A stretch of DNA of 64,000 bases, from NCBI GenBank assembly GCA_051294375.1, contig CM119265.1:24211118-24275117 (forward strand), in the 5' to 3' direction. Source of the DNA: Paraspadella gotoi. Taxonomy: Eukaryota > Chaetognatha. Positions 37,112 to 64,000 of the stretch are shown here, piece by piece (within the stretch, counting starts at the first letter, position 1; each line of letters starts with the position of its first letter). Below the pieces are notes generated by a model. The model was not told the DNA's origin. It saw nothing but the letters and a program-made list of their open reading frames with translations, and searched no databases. Made by a program: the position numbers and the translations under genes.

Positions 37112-39318
37112 ACGAGTGAGAGGGTGAGATTTTTAGTAGTTGTTGTTGTGTTGTTTTTGTTGTTTTGTTGTTGTTGTGTTTCTGTGGCATGAAGTGAAAC
37201 GAGTCAAGAAGAGGAAGCTTAAATTGTACGTAAAAAAAAAAAATTGTAATTGTAATTAATAACACCTATCTGAATTTGAGATGGTATTTTTCACGTCATG
37301 TTCAATATTACATCATTGTAAAAAAGTAATATCACACCGAGGCTCGTTAGCTATAAGAAAAATCCAATTTCCTGACTCCAACTATATTGCCGTCGAAGAA
37401 ATTTTTAACAAGAATCGATCAAAAAATTTTACACATCTTAAAAAAAACCGCATTCTATAGTATTTAAATTGATTTATAGTATTTACAAAAACGACCAAAA
37501 AAAAAATTGGTTTAAAGAATAACAACGATCTGCCTTCGCTTCGTTCGTGTTCATCATGAAAAATTTCCCTGTGGTGACAAAAATTTGTTTTTTCCTCTTA
37601 TTTTTCGGTTTTTTTTCTTATTTTTTTTTGTTGTGAAAAATGAGACAGTTTTTTTTTCTCGTAAAAACAAAAAAGAAGAAATAAAATTTGATTAAAACAG
37701 CCCAAAACCCAAACAAAGTAAAGAATGCTAAAAAAAAACCCAAAAAAAAAAACAAAAATGTGCGAATTAACATCGACCCTAAATTTTTTGTATATATTTT
37801 GCGGTAAAAGATATAAAGATAACCTGTTCCAATTAATTTTCTTTTAAGGCTGACCTCACTGTACGATCGACCATCTTTTCAGCGATTCTTCGCGAACAAG
37901 CCTTCGGTTTAAACATTTTTATACTGCCCTTTGTTTGTTTTTATGAAGAAATGTAATACGATGTTATTTTAAAAAAATGTGCTCCGTGTTTTGCTATAAA
38001 TAAATGCGCTTAAAAAGACAGAAGTTGATGTGAAAGACGCTTATTTTTTTCTTCTCCGGCGTCAAAATGGAATTTTACCGCGGATCGAAGTAGTCCTGCA
38101 AAAAAAAAAAATCACGTGGTCTTCATTCACATTGAATATTCCCAAAAGAAAAATCTCATTCGGTACAAAATTCACCTGTCAATTCATATGTTACATTTCT
38201 TTATGCTTCTGAACAGAAGAACACATTTTCGACATTTTCTTAAAAATGTAAAAAATACCTTTGAATAATTATCTTAGCCACCTTAAAATATATCATTTTA
38301 GCCTAGGCCGTGAATAAAAAATGAAAAGCTGTGTAGGAGCTGAGGACGAATCACTCACCACGTGGTGAAAGGGAGATGGAGGAAGTCGATGTTGACTCGA
38401 ATCACAGAAACGCCAAATTTGTGACGTCAACTGAGGAATCGGCGGCTGTGACGTCATTTGTGACGCCAACTGCGCCAACGGCGGTTGTGACGCCAACTGG
38501 CCCGTCGTTAGCTGTCGCGACGGAAAACAAAATGACGATTGTTGATTATATTATGTATTCACATTTAAACTCTCTTATATTCTCTATCCACTTCTCATTT
38601 CTGAATCATTATCTTATAAATTTCGTCTGCAATGACGTTTTTTATTTATGTTTTGTCATCGCATATAGAGTCGTCCATTGTCATCGCTCTCTGTAAATAA
38701 CAATCTCTTCCGTCTATCACAAGTCTGATTCTCGTCATCAGAACCTTCTCTTTTATCACTGACAAACCCCTTCTCACTCACCGTTGATATCTGCGAAGTG
38801 GTGAGTCTCGTCCCGACATCGTCAAGAGTCGAGGAGTCAATATGCTCGATCGGGGCATCGACGAGGATCCGCCGCGTCGCCGGAGGGAGTGCCGACGGGA
38901 GGGTTCGGAGACCTGGCGGAGGGATTGATTGATTTTGTTTATATGATAGATTTAATCATTTGATTGACATGATTGACTAGAAGGGTAATGATGGTCGTCT
39001 GTTTTCGTAAAATTTACATCATTTTCGCAAATTTAAAAGAAACTAAAAAATTAGCCAAGAAAGATGTCTCGCTTTATAAGTCATGAATGCTGCAGGATGG
39101 TGATCGAAAAAACTCGCAATCATATACGAACGAGTTTGAAGAGCGTTTTAAAAAAGATAAAAAGGCCATTGGCACCGCGCCAATGTTAATGGCACAATGT
39201 CGGGGATGAAGACTTAATGGCACGATGCCACGTGGAGTTTGGGGAAAATGGCAAAAAACAAGATAAATGGTTTGTGAAGAAAAGACTGAAAAGAAGCAAA
39301 AAATGGCGGAGGCTTCCG
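36982..39318 (+). repeat. Large direct duplication, right copy
   Basis: Repeats 34557-36879 about 2.43 kb downstream and then continues past the point where the left copy meets the N gap (GGAGGCTTCCGGATTTTGG). The right copy has most of the indels. Confidence 0.9.
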
Positions 39319-40334
39319 GATTTTGGAGAGTAGGGGCGGGGGGGGTAAGTTTTTGAAATCGCGCATGGAGGAAGAGGGAGGAGAGAAAAGGAAATGAAGT
39401 AAGAGGAAAGGGAGGAAAAAGAAAAAGGAGAAAAAGATATGGAGATTTGGGAGAGAAAAGCAAAAAGCAAAAAAATTGGGAAAAGAGGAAAATGTAAAAG
39501 AAAGAAGAAGGAAGAAGTTGTGAAGAGTGTTGGGGAAGGGATGGGTAAACTAGAGAAAATAACAGAAAAAAATAAGTTAATAAAAATAAGATAAGTTAAA
39601 AAATAGTGAAAAAAATCATCATTTCTCAATTTTAACTTCACTTTCTCTTGGGCTTTTACCAACATTTTTTTTTTCAAAAATGAAAATCGCTGCGAGCTCC
39701 TTTTTTTAGAATGTCTAGAAATCTTAAAATAATATTTGAGGCGGAAAATACTGATAAATGTTGGATTAGTCTACAGGAAACGTATCGTCAATATGTCGGC
39801 GTCGTCGTAACTGCATCGGCGTTGTCGTCGTTGCGTCGGCGATATCATTGACTTATTGCGGCATCCCCTTAAGATTATAACAACATTGACAACAAAGAGT
39901 ATTACAAAATTGTATATTTTCAATGCGTTCCTGAATTATAATTTTTCGAGGTTCACGATTTTTCATTCATAACTTCGCCATCAGAATGAGACTAAATCTT
40001 CTCAGATTTGCATACAAAGTGTGTGTCTCATTGATATTCACGATGTGCAGGACGAGAAGAGCTTAGCAAAATAACTAGCCATATACTTGAACCATAAAAA
40101 CAGAAAAAAAAGCCGATAATCGTATTCACATCCTTCTTATGCTCGTTATTATCACCTTATCATGTTTTTTTTTTCCAGACGGCCATTAGTCGGGGAGCGG
40201 TTCTCCTACCGATAATGTATATGTACCAGACGAAAAAAAACATTTAAGCCATTTACCGAATGAGAGTTATGAGAGTTAAGGGGATACCGAGCGAGGCGAG
40301 GAAAAAAAGGAAACCTGTTTGTATATATTTATAT

Positions 40335-40370
40335 GAAATTGGTACAACCAATATATATATATATATATAT
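40335..40370 (+). repeat. Short dispersed repeat with (AT)n tail
   Basis: GAAATTGGTACAACCAATAT here matches 28618-28638 (21 identical bases) and runs straight into ATATATATAT. A conserved 3' block with a simple-repeat tail is typical of LINE/SINE ends, but the upstream parts differ. Confidence 0.5.
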
Positions 40371-41339
40371 GTAAAAGAAATCATTTAACTACAAACATTT
40401 TTTTTCACGGACTTATAATTAAAGCACAGAATTTTTGTTCTTTTTAAAAATAATTTAAAAATCCACAAGTGTTGATGTCATTAGTAATGTGAAAAGTTAT
40501 TATCATTAACCCTTCATAAATGACGCCACTTCCTTTGTTATGAGGAGATATTATCGTCGTTTTTCTGTCTCTAAGTCATCCCTAATCCCTTTATATTCAG
40601 ATTTTATATCTTTTACTTTTTTTAAATTTTCTTTTAGGGGAGAGAGACGTTTGGCAAATGCGTCAATGAGGAAAAAAAAGTTTATGAGGAAATTGAGAAA
40701 AAAAGGAAAGAAGAAAAGAAAGAGAGTAGAAATGGAAAATGAGATAATAAAAATAGTAGAAGATAAACATGAAAAAAGATAGCAAAAAAAAATCTCACTT
40801 TTCAAGGTGAAGAAAAAAAATGATGTTTCGTACTTTTTGGCAGATTTTTCTTTCTTTTTCTTTTTTAATTCATCTGCACGATAAAAAAAAGGGAGAAATG
40901 AATTCAGATCTAATTCACTCTCGGTGAAGAAGTAAAATCGGAGCCCGAGGGGATTTAGGGCGATACAAGCAAAATTTAAAAAAAATAGCAGAAGTAAGAA
41001 AACTAAGAACTTATCTCTTTTCATTAATTAATGGGTATGTAAGTCTGCACAAGCTCATTAATAAAATATTATTAAAAATAAGTGAACAAGAAAATCAGCA
41101 AACTCAAATCATTTCCTGAATACGAATGCATGAAATAAATAACTACTGATAAATTGACAATGCTAGGAATACAGATGAATGCCATCCCCCCAAGTAATCC
41201 AACAGTTCAAAGCAAAATACACAGTGATATCAATGAACTTTGTACAATGTACATGGCACAGCGAAATGAATTCATAACTAAATCAATGCATATTTATTTA
41301 TTTACATCAACACAGAGATATATCAATCGATTACAATAT

Positions 41340-41905
41340 CAACATACAGTAATATCAATTCATTATGATTTCAACCAAGAACGACATTGATCCTTTACGA
41401 TTCAATGCACAGCAATATCAATTCATTACGATACCGTATTAACACATTGAGCGATATCAATCCAATAGGATATCAAAGGAGAATAATTTCCATCCATTAC
41501 GATATCAACACACAGCAATATCAATCAATTACGATATCAACACAGAGCGATATCAATCCAATAGGATTTCAAAGCACAGTAATTTCCATCCATTACGATA
41601 TCAACACAGAGCGATATCAATTCATTACAATATCAACACAGAGCGATATCAATCCATTATGATATCAACACACAACAATATCAATCCATTACGATATCAA
41701 CACAGAGCGATATCAATCCATTACGATATCAACACAGAGTCTAGATAATCAATCCTTTACCATATCAATCACACGCCAAGCGATATCAATCCATTATGAT
41801 TCAACACACACATATCAATCCATTACGATATCAACCACACGAGCGATATCAATCCAATTACGATATCCAACACAGAGCGATATCAATCCATTACGATATC
41901 AATGC
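41340..41905. repeat. 32-bp satellite-like array built of two 16-bp halves
   Basis: The unit alternates CGATATCAATCCATTA and CGATATCAACACAGAG. About 15 units are present with growing variation at the left end (41200-41400). GATATC is an EcoRV-type palindrome recurring every 16 bases. Frames through it (ISIHYDINTQ) are artefacts. Confidence 0.9.
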
Positions 41906-43137
41906 ACAGCGGTCTTTCCCGCATTTGCGTCGAGGAAGGAGAAAGAGGGAATAAAATGTATTCCCATGAACCGCAAATCTGCGGCCATAATCCGCCGCCA
42001 TCGTTTCCTCTCCTCCTTCCCTCCCCTCCCCCCCCTTTTCCCTCCATCCTCCCTTTCTCCTCCCCCCTCTCTTTCTGCTCCCCCCTTGCCCTCCCCCCAC
42101 CGCTCCCTCTACATGTCCCGTCCCCGCTGCCATCGTCTTTATTCATGAGGGGGATTTCAGGAGCAAATAAGACATGTGCCTAGACTTTAGAAACTGACAT
42201 AAGGAAGACCGCGGGAAAAAAAGGCGGGAGATAAAAGTGGAGAAAATGAACGCATAGAATTTAAAAAAAAAAACCTTTCGTGTGTGAGTATTTATTTTCA
42301 GAGTGGCTTTTTTTTTCTTATTTCTAAGAATTTTTAAAGATTATTATCGTTGATTTTGCATTGGGTTTCTCTTTCAAGTTTCTCGCGGTGCAACTCTAAT
42401 AGAGTCTCTATAAGTTACTTTTTGGTCTGTCGGTCCGTCGGTCGGTCAGTCCAACAGAAAAAACATAAAATCTAAGGCACTGCTAACGCCGCCTTCAGGA
42501 AATAAAAGAAAAAAGACAAAATTCCGATGTTGTCATGTCATGTCACAAGAAACACACGTAATAAGGCAGTTATTGCGGCGCAACACATTTGAATTACCGT
42601 TCTTGTTTATTTATTTTAAAGATATTAGTTTTTTTAAGTGAAGCGCATTTCTGTAGTAATGGACATTTAAGACTTTGACATTTTAATGGGACAGTTAAAA
42701 TTCTATTTTAAAGTGAAATTTTACAGAACAATTTTTGGTAGTGGGTTAAATTAAATAGATGTCGCTACAAGTCGACGACGCGTAAAAGTGATAATCATTA
42801 CCCACTGACAAATTTACCAAATTTTAAAAGAAATTTATTCAGACCTCTGAGGCTTTTATATCTAACGAGCCCCACGTCAAAAAAAAAAAAAAAAAAAAAA
42901 AGAAAAAAAGAAAAAGAGAAAAAGGTTACTTTTTCGAGTTTGATGGATCCGTTAATTTGATTTCCTTGAATCTCAGATTGCAAAAGCGATTAGCGCGAAA
43001 AACCATAAACAAGTGAATTATGTGAATTTTGTGAATCCTGAGTCAAGGGGGAAAAAAAAATTTCGTCCTTGGAAAGGGAAAAAAATGCTTAGCTTTTTTT
43101 ATATGAAATTCGGTTAATATTGAATAAAAAACGTTTA

Positions 43138-43140
<3 letters not shown>

Positions 43141-43179
<39 letters not shown>

Positions 43180-43196
43180 CTGTCTCTCTCTTTTTC
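43141..43196. repeat. (TC)n microsatellite
   Basis: About 36 bases of pure TC, then impure TCTCTTTTTC, just past the stop of the Ig gene on its 3' side. Confidence 0.9.
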
Positions 43197-43227
43197 TCGC
43201 TTTCTCTTTTACTCTCTGTTACGCCGG

Positions 43228-57959
<14,732 letters not shown>

Positions 57960-58243
57960 NNNNNNNNNNNNNNNNNNNNNNNNNNNNNNNNNNNNNNNNN
58001 NNNNNNNNNNNNNNNNNNNNNNNNNNNNNNNNNNNNNNNNNNNNNNNNNNNNNNNNNNNNNNNNNNNNNNNNNNNNNNNNNNNNNNNNNNNNNNNNNNNN
58101 NNNNNNNNNNNNNNNNNNNNNNNNNNNNNNNNNNNNNNNNNNNNNNNNNNNNNNNNNNNNNNNNNNNNNNNNNNNNNNNNNNNNNNNNNNNNNNNNNNNN
58201 NNNAGAAGAAAGAAAGAAAATAAGTAAACACACGAGAATCGAG

Positions 58244-58277
58244 GTTGCTATGGCTACTTCGTCGTTTCTACGGTTAC
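58244..58277 (-). promoter_or_regulatory. Tandem pair of RFX X-box-like motifs
   Basis: On the minus strand GTAACCGTAGAAAC (58277-58264) and GTAGCCATAGCAAC (58257-58244). The second fits the RFX consensus GTNRCC-N(0-3)-RGYAAC at every position; the first misses one. Starts are 20 bases apart, about two helical turns. They lie about 290 bases upstream of the first visible exon of the Ig gene, between two N gaps, so they may belong to its promoter. Confidence 0.4.
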
Positions 58278-58638
58278 TTTGTTGGTCCGCGGAGAGAAAA
58301 AAAAGGGGGAGAGAGCTTTAGTTGTTGTNNNNNNNNNNNNNNNNNNNNNNNNNNNNNNNNNNNNNNNNNNNNNNNNNNNNNNNNNNNNNNNNNNNNNNNN
58401 NNNNNNNNNNNNNNNNNNNNNNNNNNNNNNNNNNNNNNNNNNNNNNNNNNNNNNATTAGATCGGGAAGTGAGAGAAGTGAGAGGAATCAAAAGGTAGGGC
58501 CATTTGCTGAGTGAGTCCGTGCCGATTCACAAAAGGTAAGTCGTCCTACGTGAAAAGTGAAGTCGAGAGAAAAAAGCGAAGAAGTTAAAACAATAAAGAG
58601 AAAAAAAAATCAATTAAAGCTCCTCGCTAATGCGTTTC

Positions 58639-58800
58639 ACGGCGACGACGACGAGGACGACGATGACGACGACGACGACGACTACGAAGACGACGACTAG
58701 GAAGAAGAGGACGACAACGACGACAACAACGACGACGACAACGACGATGAAGACGACGACAACGACGACAACGACAACAACGACGAGGAAGACGACGAGA
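58639..58800. repeat. Impure (GAC)n / (AAC)n trinucleotide tract
   Basis: GACGACGACGA and AACGACGACA units over 160 bases, giving poly-Thr on plus and poly-Arg on minus. Shorter relatives occur at 47975-47998 and 51541-51566. Confidence 0.9.
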
Positions 58801-60176
58801 AGAAGTCCAAGAAAAGAACAATAGTTTAAATTTAAAAAGGAAGTTCTGTAAGCATGTAAATAGGGTAGGGGGAGTTAAAGTTGATCAGTATCTACGTTTT
58901 TTGAAAGTCTCCTTCAATACTAATATAAATAAACGATATTTATAATCTTTAAATTTCGTAACTCACTTATTTAACCAAAAAAATGGAATGATTTTTGAAT
59001 CCCACTTTACCTGAACAATTTTTAACTAGACTCTAGAGCCACCATTTTGAAAACCATAATATGGAACCAATCGTGACAACGAGATCACAACGACATTCAG
59101 CATAGGAATAAAAATCATCTTAGCTTACTCAATATTCACTCTAATGAACGGTCTTTGTGTGATCAGCATGACTTCACATTCACAAAAAAAAAAAAAAACA
59201 AATAGGAATTTAAACTCTTATCATGCTCTCTCTCTCTCTCTCAAAAAACATAGTTTTTCGGTGTCAACGTTTCTTCCGTTTTCTCGTTGTTTTCATTGTT
59301 GTTTTTGTTTGTGTTTTCTTTTCCTCCTTTTTTTTTCTTCTCGCCTTAAATTGGAATATCCTTCCATTTTTCACCCGATGTTGACGCAAGACGAATCGAA
59401 GGAATTTGAGACGGAATCTCGCGGAATTAGGGAAGGAAAGGAGATGGAGGAAGGAGAGAAGAAAAGAAAAGGGNNNNNNNNNNNNNNNNNNNNNNNNNNN
59501 NNNNNNNNNNNNNNNNNNNNNNNNNNNNNNNNNNNNNNNNNNNNNNNNNNNNNNNNNNNNNNNNNNNNNNNNNNNNNNNNNNNNNNNNNNNNNNNNNNNN
59601 NNNNNNNNNNNNNNNNNNNNNNNNNNNNNNNNNNNNNNNNNNNNNNNNNNNNNNNNNNNNNNNNNNNNNNNNNNNNNNNNNNNNNNNNNNNNNNNNNNNN
59701 NNNNNNNNNNNNNNNNNNNNNNNNNNNNNNNNNNNNNNNNNNNNNNNNNNNNNNNNNNNNNNNNNNNNNNNNNNNNNNNNNNNNNNNNNNNNNNNNNNNN
59801 NNNNNNNNNNNNNNNNNNNNNNNNNNNNNNNNNNNNNNNNNNNNNNNNNNNNNNNNNNNNNNNNNNNNNNNNNNNNNNNNNNNNNNNNNNNNNNNNNNNN
59901 NNNNNNNNNNNNNNNNNNNNNNNNNNNNNNNNNNNNNNNNNNNNNNNNNNNNNNNNNNNNNNNNNNNNNNNNNNNNNNNNNNNNNNNNNNNNNNNNNNNN
60001 NNNNNNNNNNNNNNNNNNNNNNNNNNNNNNNNNNNNNNNNNNNNNNNNNNNNNNNNNNNNNNNNNNNNNNNNNNNNNNNNNNNNNNNNNNNNNNNNNNNN
60101 NNNNNNNNNNNNNNNNNNNNNNNNNNNNNNNNNNNNNNNNNNNNNNNNNNNNNNNNNNNNNNNNNNNNNNNNNNNN

Positions 60177-60870
60177 GAGGAAGGAGAGAAGAAAAGAAAA
60201 GGGAAGAAAGGGAGGAGAGGAGATGGAGGAAGGTGAGAAGAAAAGAAAAGGGAGGAAAGGAGATGGAGGAAGGAGAGAAGAAAAGAAAATAAGAAAGAAG
60301 ATAGAGGAAAAATAAAACGAGGAAAGAGGAGAAAAGGGGAGGGAGGGAGAAGAGAAGGAAGAAAGCGGAGGAAAGAAGATGTAAGAATGAGACAAGAAAA
60401 GTGAGGAATGAAGAGAAGAAGGAAAGGAAGGAAAACTAATAGAAGGCGAGAAAGAAAATAAGGGGAGATAATATGAAAGAAAAAGAGTCAGAAACAGGGA
60501 TGAAAGGAGGAGAAAGGGAGGAAAGGAGAGACAAGGAGTAAGGAGGAAAAATGGGAAGGGATAGAAAGGGAGGAAAACGAGATTGAAGGGAAAGGAAGAG
60601 GGAGGAAAGGAAATAGGAGAAAGGTTGAAAGAAAAAACAAAGGAAGAAAAGGAGAAGAGGAAAGGAGTAAAGAAGATAAGAAATAAAGGAAAGTAGAGGA
60701 GAAGAGAAATAGAGGAAAGAAGATAATAAATAAAGGAAAGTAAAGGAGAAGAGAAAAGGAGGAAAGAAGATAAGAAATAAAGGAAAGTAAAGGAGAAGAG
60801 GAAAGGAGGTAAGAAGATAAGAAATAAAGGAAAGTAAAGGAGAAGAGGAAAGGAGGAAATGGGAACGCGA
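60177..60870. repeat. Purine-rich minisatellite with a ~47-bp higher-order unit
   Basis: GGAAGGAGAGAAGAAAAGAA-like units leave the N gap (same units precede it at 59440-59473). From about 60655 a unit GAAGATAAGAAATAAAGGAA followed by AGTAAAGGAGAAGAGGAAAG is repeated about four times. Long frames across this and the gap are artefacts. Confidence 0.85.
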
Positions 60871-61628
60871 AGGAAAAGAAGCATAAACACGGAGTAAGGG
60901 AGTAAATGGGAGCAAAGGAGGCAAAGGATTCCGAGGGAAAATATTCCAGCATCCAGTTTTAGAATTAACGAGGAATTTCGCGCGGAAACATTTTCGAAAT
61001 CTCGAAACATTAAAGTTTAAAGGGAAGAATCTTCATCGTCACCGACGACTGGAATCGGCACCGAGAACCGGCGTCGTTGGGGCCGTAAAATCGGCGTCGT
61101 TGGCGCCGGAAAGTGAAGGAAATTCGCGGTCGAAGAGAAAAATCTATTTTAGAGATATGGAACCAAGAAAAACACTCAAAAGATAACAATTAACTGACCG
61201 GTAGAAAAATCAACCAAATACCTACACCTATTGCTTTAAACCTTACTGGGCACCGCAAAAGAAAAAAAAAGACAATCTCCTTGGCAACGCGTGGCGTTCC
61301 GAGTCTCGAGAGAAATTTCTCGGCGCCGCAATTAACGTTGATGCGAGACCCGCGTCGAAAATTGGCGCCTTTCCTGCGGAATATCCCGTTTATCTTTCCT
61401 TTCTTTTATTTCCTTTTTCTTTTTTATTTTCTTAACCCTTTTTTTACATTGTCATTTTCTTTCTTTTCTCATTTCTTTCTATCCTTTTTTCTTTCGGAAG
61501 CTCTCTTTTCTTTCTTTGTTTCTTTTCTTTGTTTCTTTGTTTCTTTGTTTCTTTGTTTTGTTTTTCGTTCATCTTTTCTTCTTTTATTTTTCTTTGTTCT
61601 ATTCTTCTTTTTCTTATTCACTCTCTCT

Positions 61629-61660
<32 letters not shown>

Positions 61661-62094
61661 NNNNNNNNNNNNNNNNNNNNNNNNNNNNNNNNNNNNNNNN
61701 NNNNNNNNNNNNNNNNNNNNNNNNNNNNNNNNNNNNNNNNNNNNNNNNNNNNNNNNNNNNNNNNNNNNNNNNNNNNNNNNNNNNNNNNNNNNNNNNNNNN
61801 NNTCTCTCTCGCTTTCTCTAATCTCGCCCTGGATTCTCTCGCCCAAATTTCGGTGAAATTCATCTCGTGGTGTTGAGGCTCAACNNNNNNNNNNNNNNNN
61901 NNNNNNNNNNNNNNNNNNNNNNNNNNNNNNNNNAGAGAGAGAATGGGAAGGATAATACTACGTAGAAGCAGATAGAAAAAAAGTATAGGATAGAGACAAA
62001 TCTTGGAGCGAGAGGGAAAGTAAGGAGAGAGAGTATGATATAGGGAAAGTTCCATCTCCTCCTTTTTTCCTTTTTTCTTTCTTCTTTTCCCTCC

Positions 62095-62385
62095 TTTTTT
62101 AAGGGCCTTGCTCTTTCCTTTTTCATTCCTTTTTTAAGCGCATTGCTCTTTCCTTTTTCCTTCCTTTTTTAAGCGCATTGCTCTTTTCTTTTTTCTCTTT
62201 TTTTCAGCGCATTGCTCTCTTCTTTTTCTTATTTTTTTAAGCTCATTGCTATTTTCTTTTTCCTCCTTTTTTAAACCCATTGCTCTCTTCTTTTTCCTTC
62301 CTTTTTTAAGCGCATTGCTCTTTTCTTTTTCCTCCTTTTTTAAGCGCATTGCTCTCTTCTTTTTCCTCCTTTTTTTCGGCTTCAA
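62095..62385. repeat. ~35-bp minisatellite (TTTTTTAAGCGCATTGCTCT...)
   Basis: CCTTTTTTAAGCGCATTGCT followed by CTCTTCTTTTTCCTC is present about eight times with small changes. Confidence 0.9.
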
Positions 62386-64000
62386 ATTGTTTTCTTTTTT
62401 CGTTTTTGTTTCTTCCTCCGTTTTTTTGTTCTCTTGGGCGAAAAAAAGAAAAAAGAAAGAAGAGAAAGAAAGACAACGTTAAAGGATATTAATGGTCGTT
62501 TATGAATAGAAAACTCGAAGGCGAAAGAGAAATAAAGGAAGAGGAAGAAGTTTGTGGATCTCGTGGGCAAAGTTGTGGTCGAATCTGTGGTGGAAGTGGG
62601 GAAAGGGAAACGTGATTATAGAAGTTGTAGAATTTAAATCGCGTCGTTACGATGGATGTTCTTATCGTATCTTATAAAATTTAGATTTTTATTTTATATT
62701 TAGCCTTTTCTGTCTTGTAAAAATTGTTTTGGTACTAATTACCAGACTTTTTATTTCTATATTTATAGTTTTTCAACTTTTTCAACTTTTCTTTTTTGCA
62801 TATCCTAGTTTTCATCTCTCTACCATACTTTCCCTTACTTTTCCTTTTCTATTTTCTTAATTTTCCCTTCTTTTTCCACAAACCCCGGATGTAAGCCGAT
62901 TTGCATTGAATCTCGATGCTCATAAAGGAATGGAAAGTCTCTACCCCGACCTTAAAAAGGATTTTATTGCTCTTTTCTTTTTTTTCCTTTGTTTCAACAG
63001 TTTGCCTTTTGTTTTCTTCGCCCTCTCTCGATTTTTCCTTTCATTAATTCTTGAAGGNNNNNNNNNNNNNNNNNNNNNNNNNNNNNNNNNNNNNNNNNNN
63101 NNNNNNNNNNNNNNNNNNNNNNNNNNNNNNNNNNNNNNNNNNNNNNNNNNNNNNNNNNNNNNNNNNNNNNNNNNNNNNNNNNNNNNNNNNNNNNNNNNNN
63201 NNNNNNNNNNNNNNNNNNNNNNNNNNNNNNNNNNNNNNNNNNNNNNNNNNNNNNNNNNNNNNNNNNNNNNNNNNNNNNNNNNNNNNNNNNNNNNNNNNNN
63301 NTATTTAGTACATAGATATCAGATAATATTAAAAATGATTAATAATCTTGTCATCCTTAACCATCGCTTTTAGGTTTTTCTCCATTAATTTTAATATCAT
63401 TTAATCCGATTGTAGCTTTTTTTCTTTTACCTGATTTATCTCCAACATCACTCTTAAATCTTCTCCTCTTAGTCTTCCCTTTTAATTCTTTACATCTTCT
63501 CTTTGTTTTTCTTTCTCATAACATTTTCAGTCTCTTTTCTAAATCTCTCTCCTCCTCCACTTTTTCTTTATTATTTCTTTAAATCTCTTTTTTCACCTGA
63601 GAATTTCTTTCATTTTTTATGTTTTGCTTTATTGAAATTCTTCTTTCTTAGTTCTCATTTCCTATCATCCCCTTCCTCCCTCCTTCCCACTATCCTATAT
63701 TCTAATTTTCTCACTTCCTCTATNNNNNNNNNNNNNNNNNNNNNNNNNNNNNNNNNNNNNNNNNNNNNNNNNNNNNNNNNNNNNNNNNNNNNNNNNNNNN
63801 NNNNNNNNNNNNNNNNNNNNNNNNNNNNNNNNNNNNNNNNNNNNNNNNNNNNNNNNNNNNNNNNNNNNNNNNAAAAAAAAACTTCTCGATCTCCAGCGAA
63901 ATTAATTCTTTTTTTTTTTCAAACTCATAATCGAGCAAAAATTCATTGTCGTTCGCTTCACCGATTAATGGGGGTCGATAACCTCACGCTTCATATCATA

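Larger units (their letters stand above)
39319..43227. other. Intergenic stretch with minisatellite and purine/pyrimidine tracts
   Basis: Contains purine-rich DNA (39330-39540), degenerate CGTCGGCG units (39795-39850), a GAAATTGGTACAACCAATAT repeat followed by (AT)n at 40335-40370, a 32-bp satellite-like array (about 41340-41905) and a C/T-rich patch (41990-42120). No supported gene. Confidence 0.45.
58801..64000. other. Gap-rich low-complexity end of the window
   Basis: No gene is supported. Contents: purine minisatellite around the 703-N gap, GC-richer patches at 61020-61130 (CGGCGTCGTTGG repeated twice) and 61270-61370 (CTTGGCAACGCG), pyrimidine tracts, the 62095 minisatellite and AT-rich ends. 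The two GC-richer patches could be promoter or exon DNA but frames are short on both strands. Confidence 0.5.

Noticed and set aside
41340-41905. CRISPR-like regular repeat spacing
   Set aside because: Units are contiguous with no unique spacers, in an intron-bearing animal genome; it is a minisatellite.
59144-61010. 382- and 527-codon frames
   Set aside because: They span a 703-base run of N and purine-rich minisatellite.

Overview
The window is nuclear DNA of an animal, not of a bacterium, archaeon or virus. Coding sequence is split into short GC-rich exons with GT/AG borders. These sit in AT-rich DNA crowded with microsatellites ((CT)n, (TTTC)n, (ATC)n, (GTC)n) and minisatellites. A triple-domain adenylate kinase of the type described from sea-urchin sperm flagella, a ShKT domain and an Ig-domain membrane protein point to a metazoan, probably an invertebrate. 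I cannot name the phylum. The assembly is a draft: fourteen N gaps are visible, and at least two of the 25-N gaps are flanked by near-copies of the same sequence.

Layout. 1-523 (+) is the 3' end of a secreted Cys-rich protein with a ShKT domain. 524-6283 has no gene I can support and is rich in (ATC)n and other repeats, plus a diverged duplication that copied an exon. 6284-8699 (+) holds exons of an unrecognised protein with a very basic C-terminus. 8903-11293 (+) is a single-exon gene for a 796-residue protein built from twelve copies of a motif around GTG[FY][ST]..[TS]LPP; I recognise no named family, and it is the best candidate for something new here. 11956-12606 (-) is a candidate two-exon gene for a 61-residue protein ending in a CaaX box. 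17408-24580 (+) is a 14-exon gene for a three-domain adenylate kinase of about 605 residues with a candidate N-myristoylation start. One of its exon ends is amplified into an array of eight splice donors.

24581-32796 is mostly repeats, with one possible minus-strand terminal exon (25846-26075). 32797-34687 (+) encodes a small secreted ten-cysteine protein; its second exon and about 2.3 kb downstream appear again, with many indels, across a 25-N gap (34557-39318). 43228-57959 (-) is a large gene whose eight visible exons join in phase into an Ig-domain, single-pass membrane protein with a proline- and histidine-rich tail; its N-terminus lies in an assembly gap. Its introns hold a 628-bp hAT-like non-autonomous transposon with intact 8-bp target duplications and several minisatellites. 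A perfect 52-bp palindrome and a pair of RFX-type X-box motifs lie just outside or near its first visible exon. 58455-64000 is gap-rich, low-complexity DNA without a supportable gene.

How genes relate: the adenylate kinase would supply ATP/ADP/AMP balance along a flagellum or cilium, and the X-box pair hints at ciliary regulation near the Ig gene, but no operon-like organisation exists and the genes need not share a function. All exon joins below were inferred by eye from splice consensus, reading frame and phase; none has transcript support.
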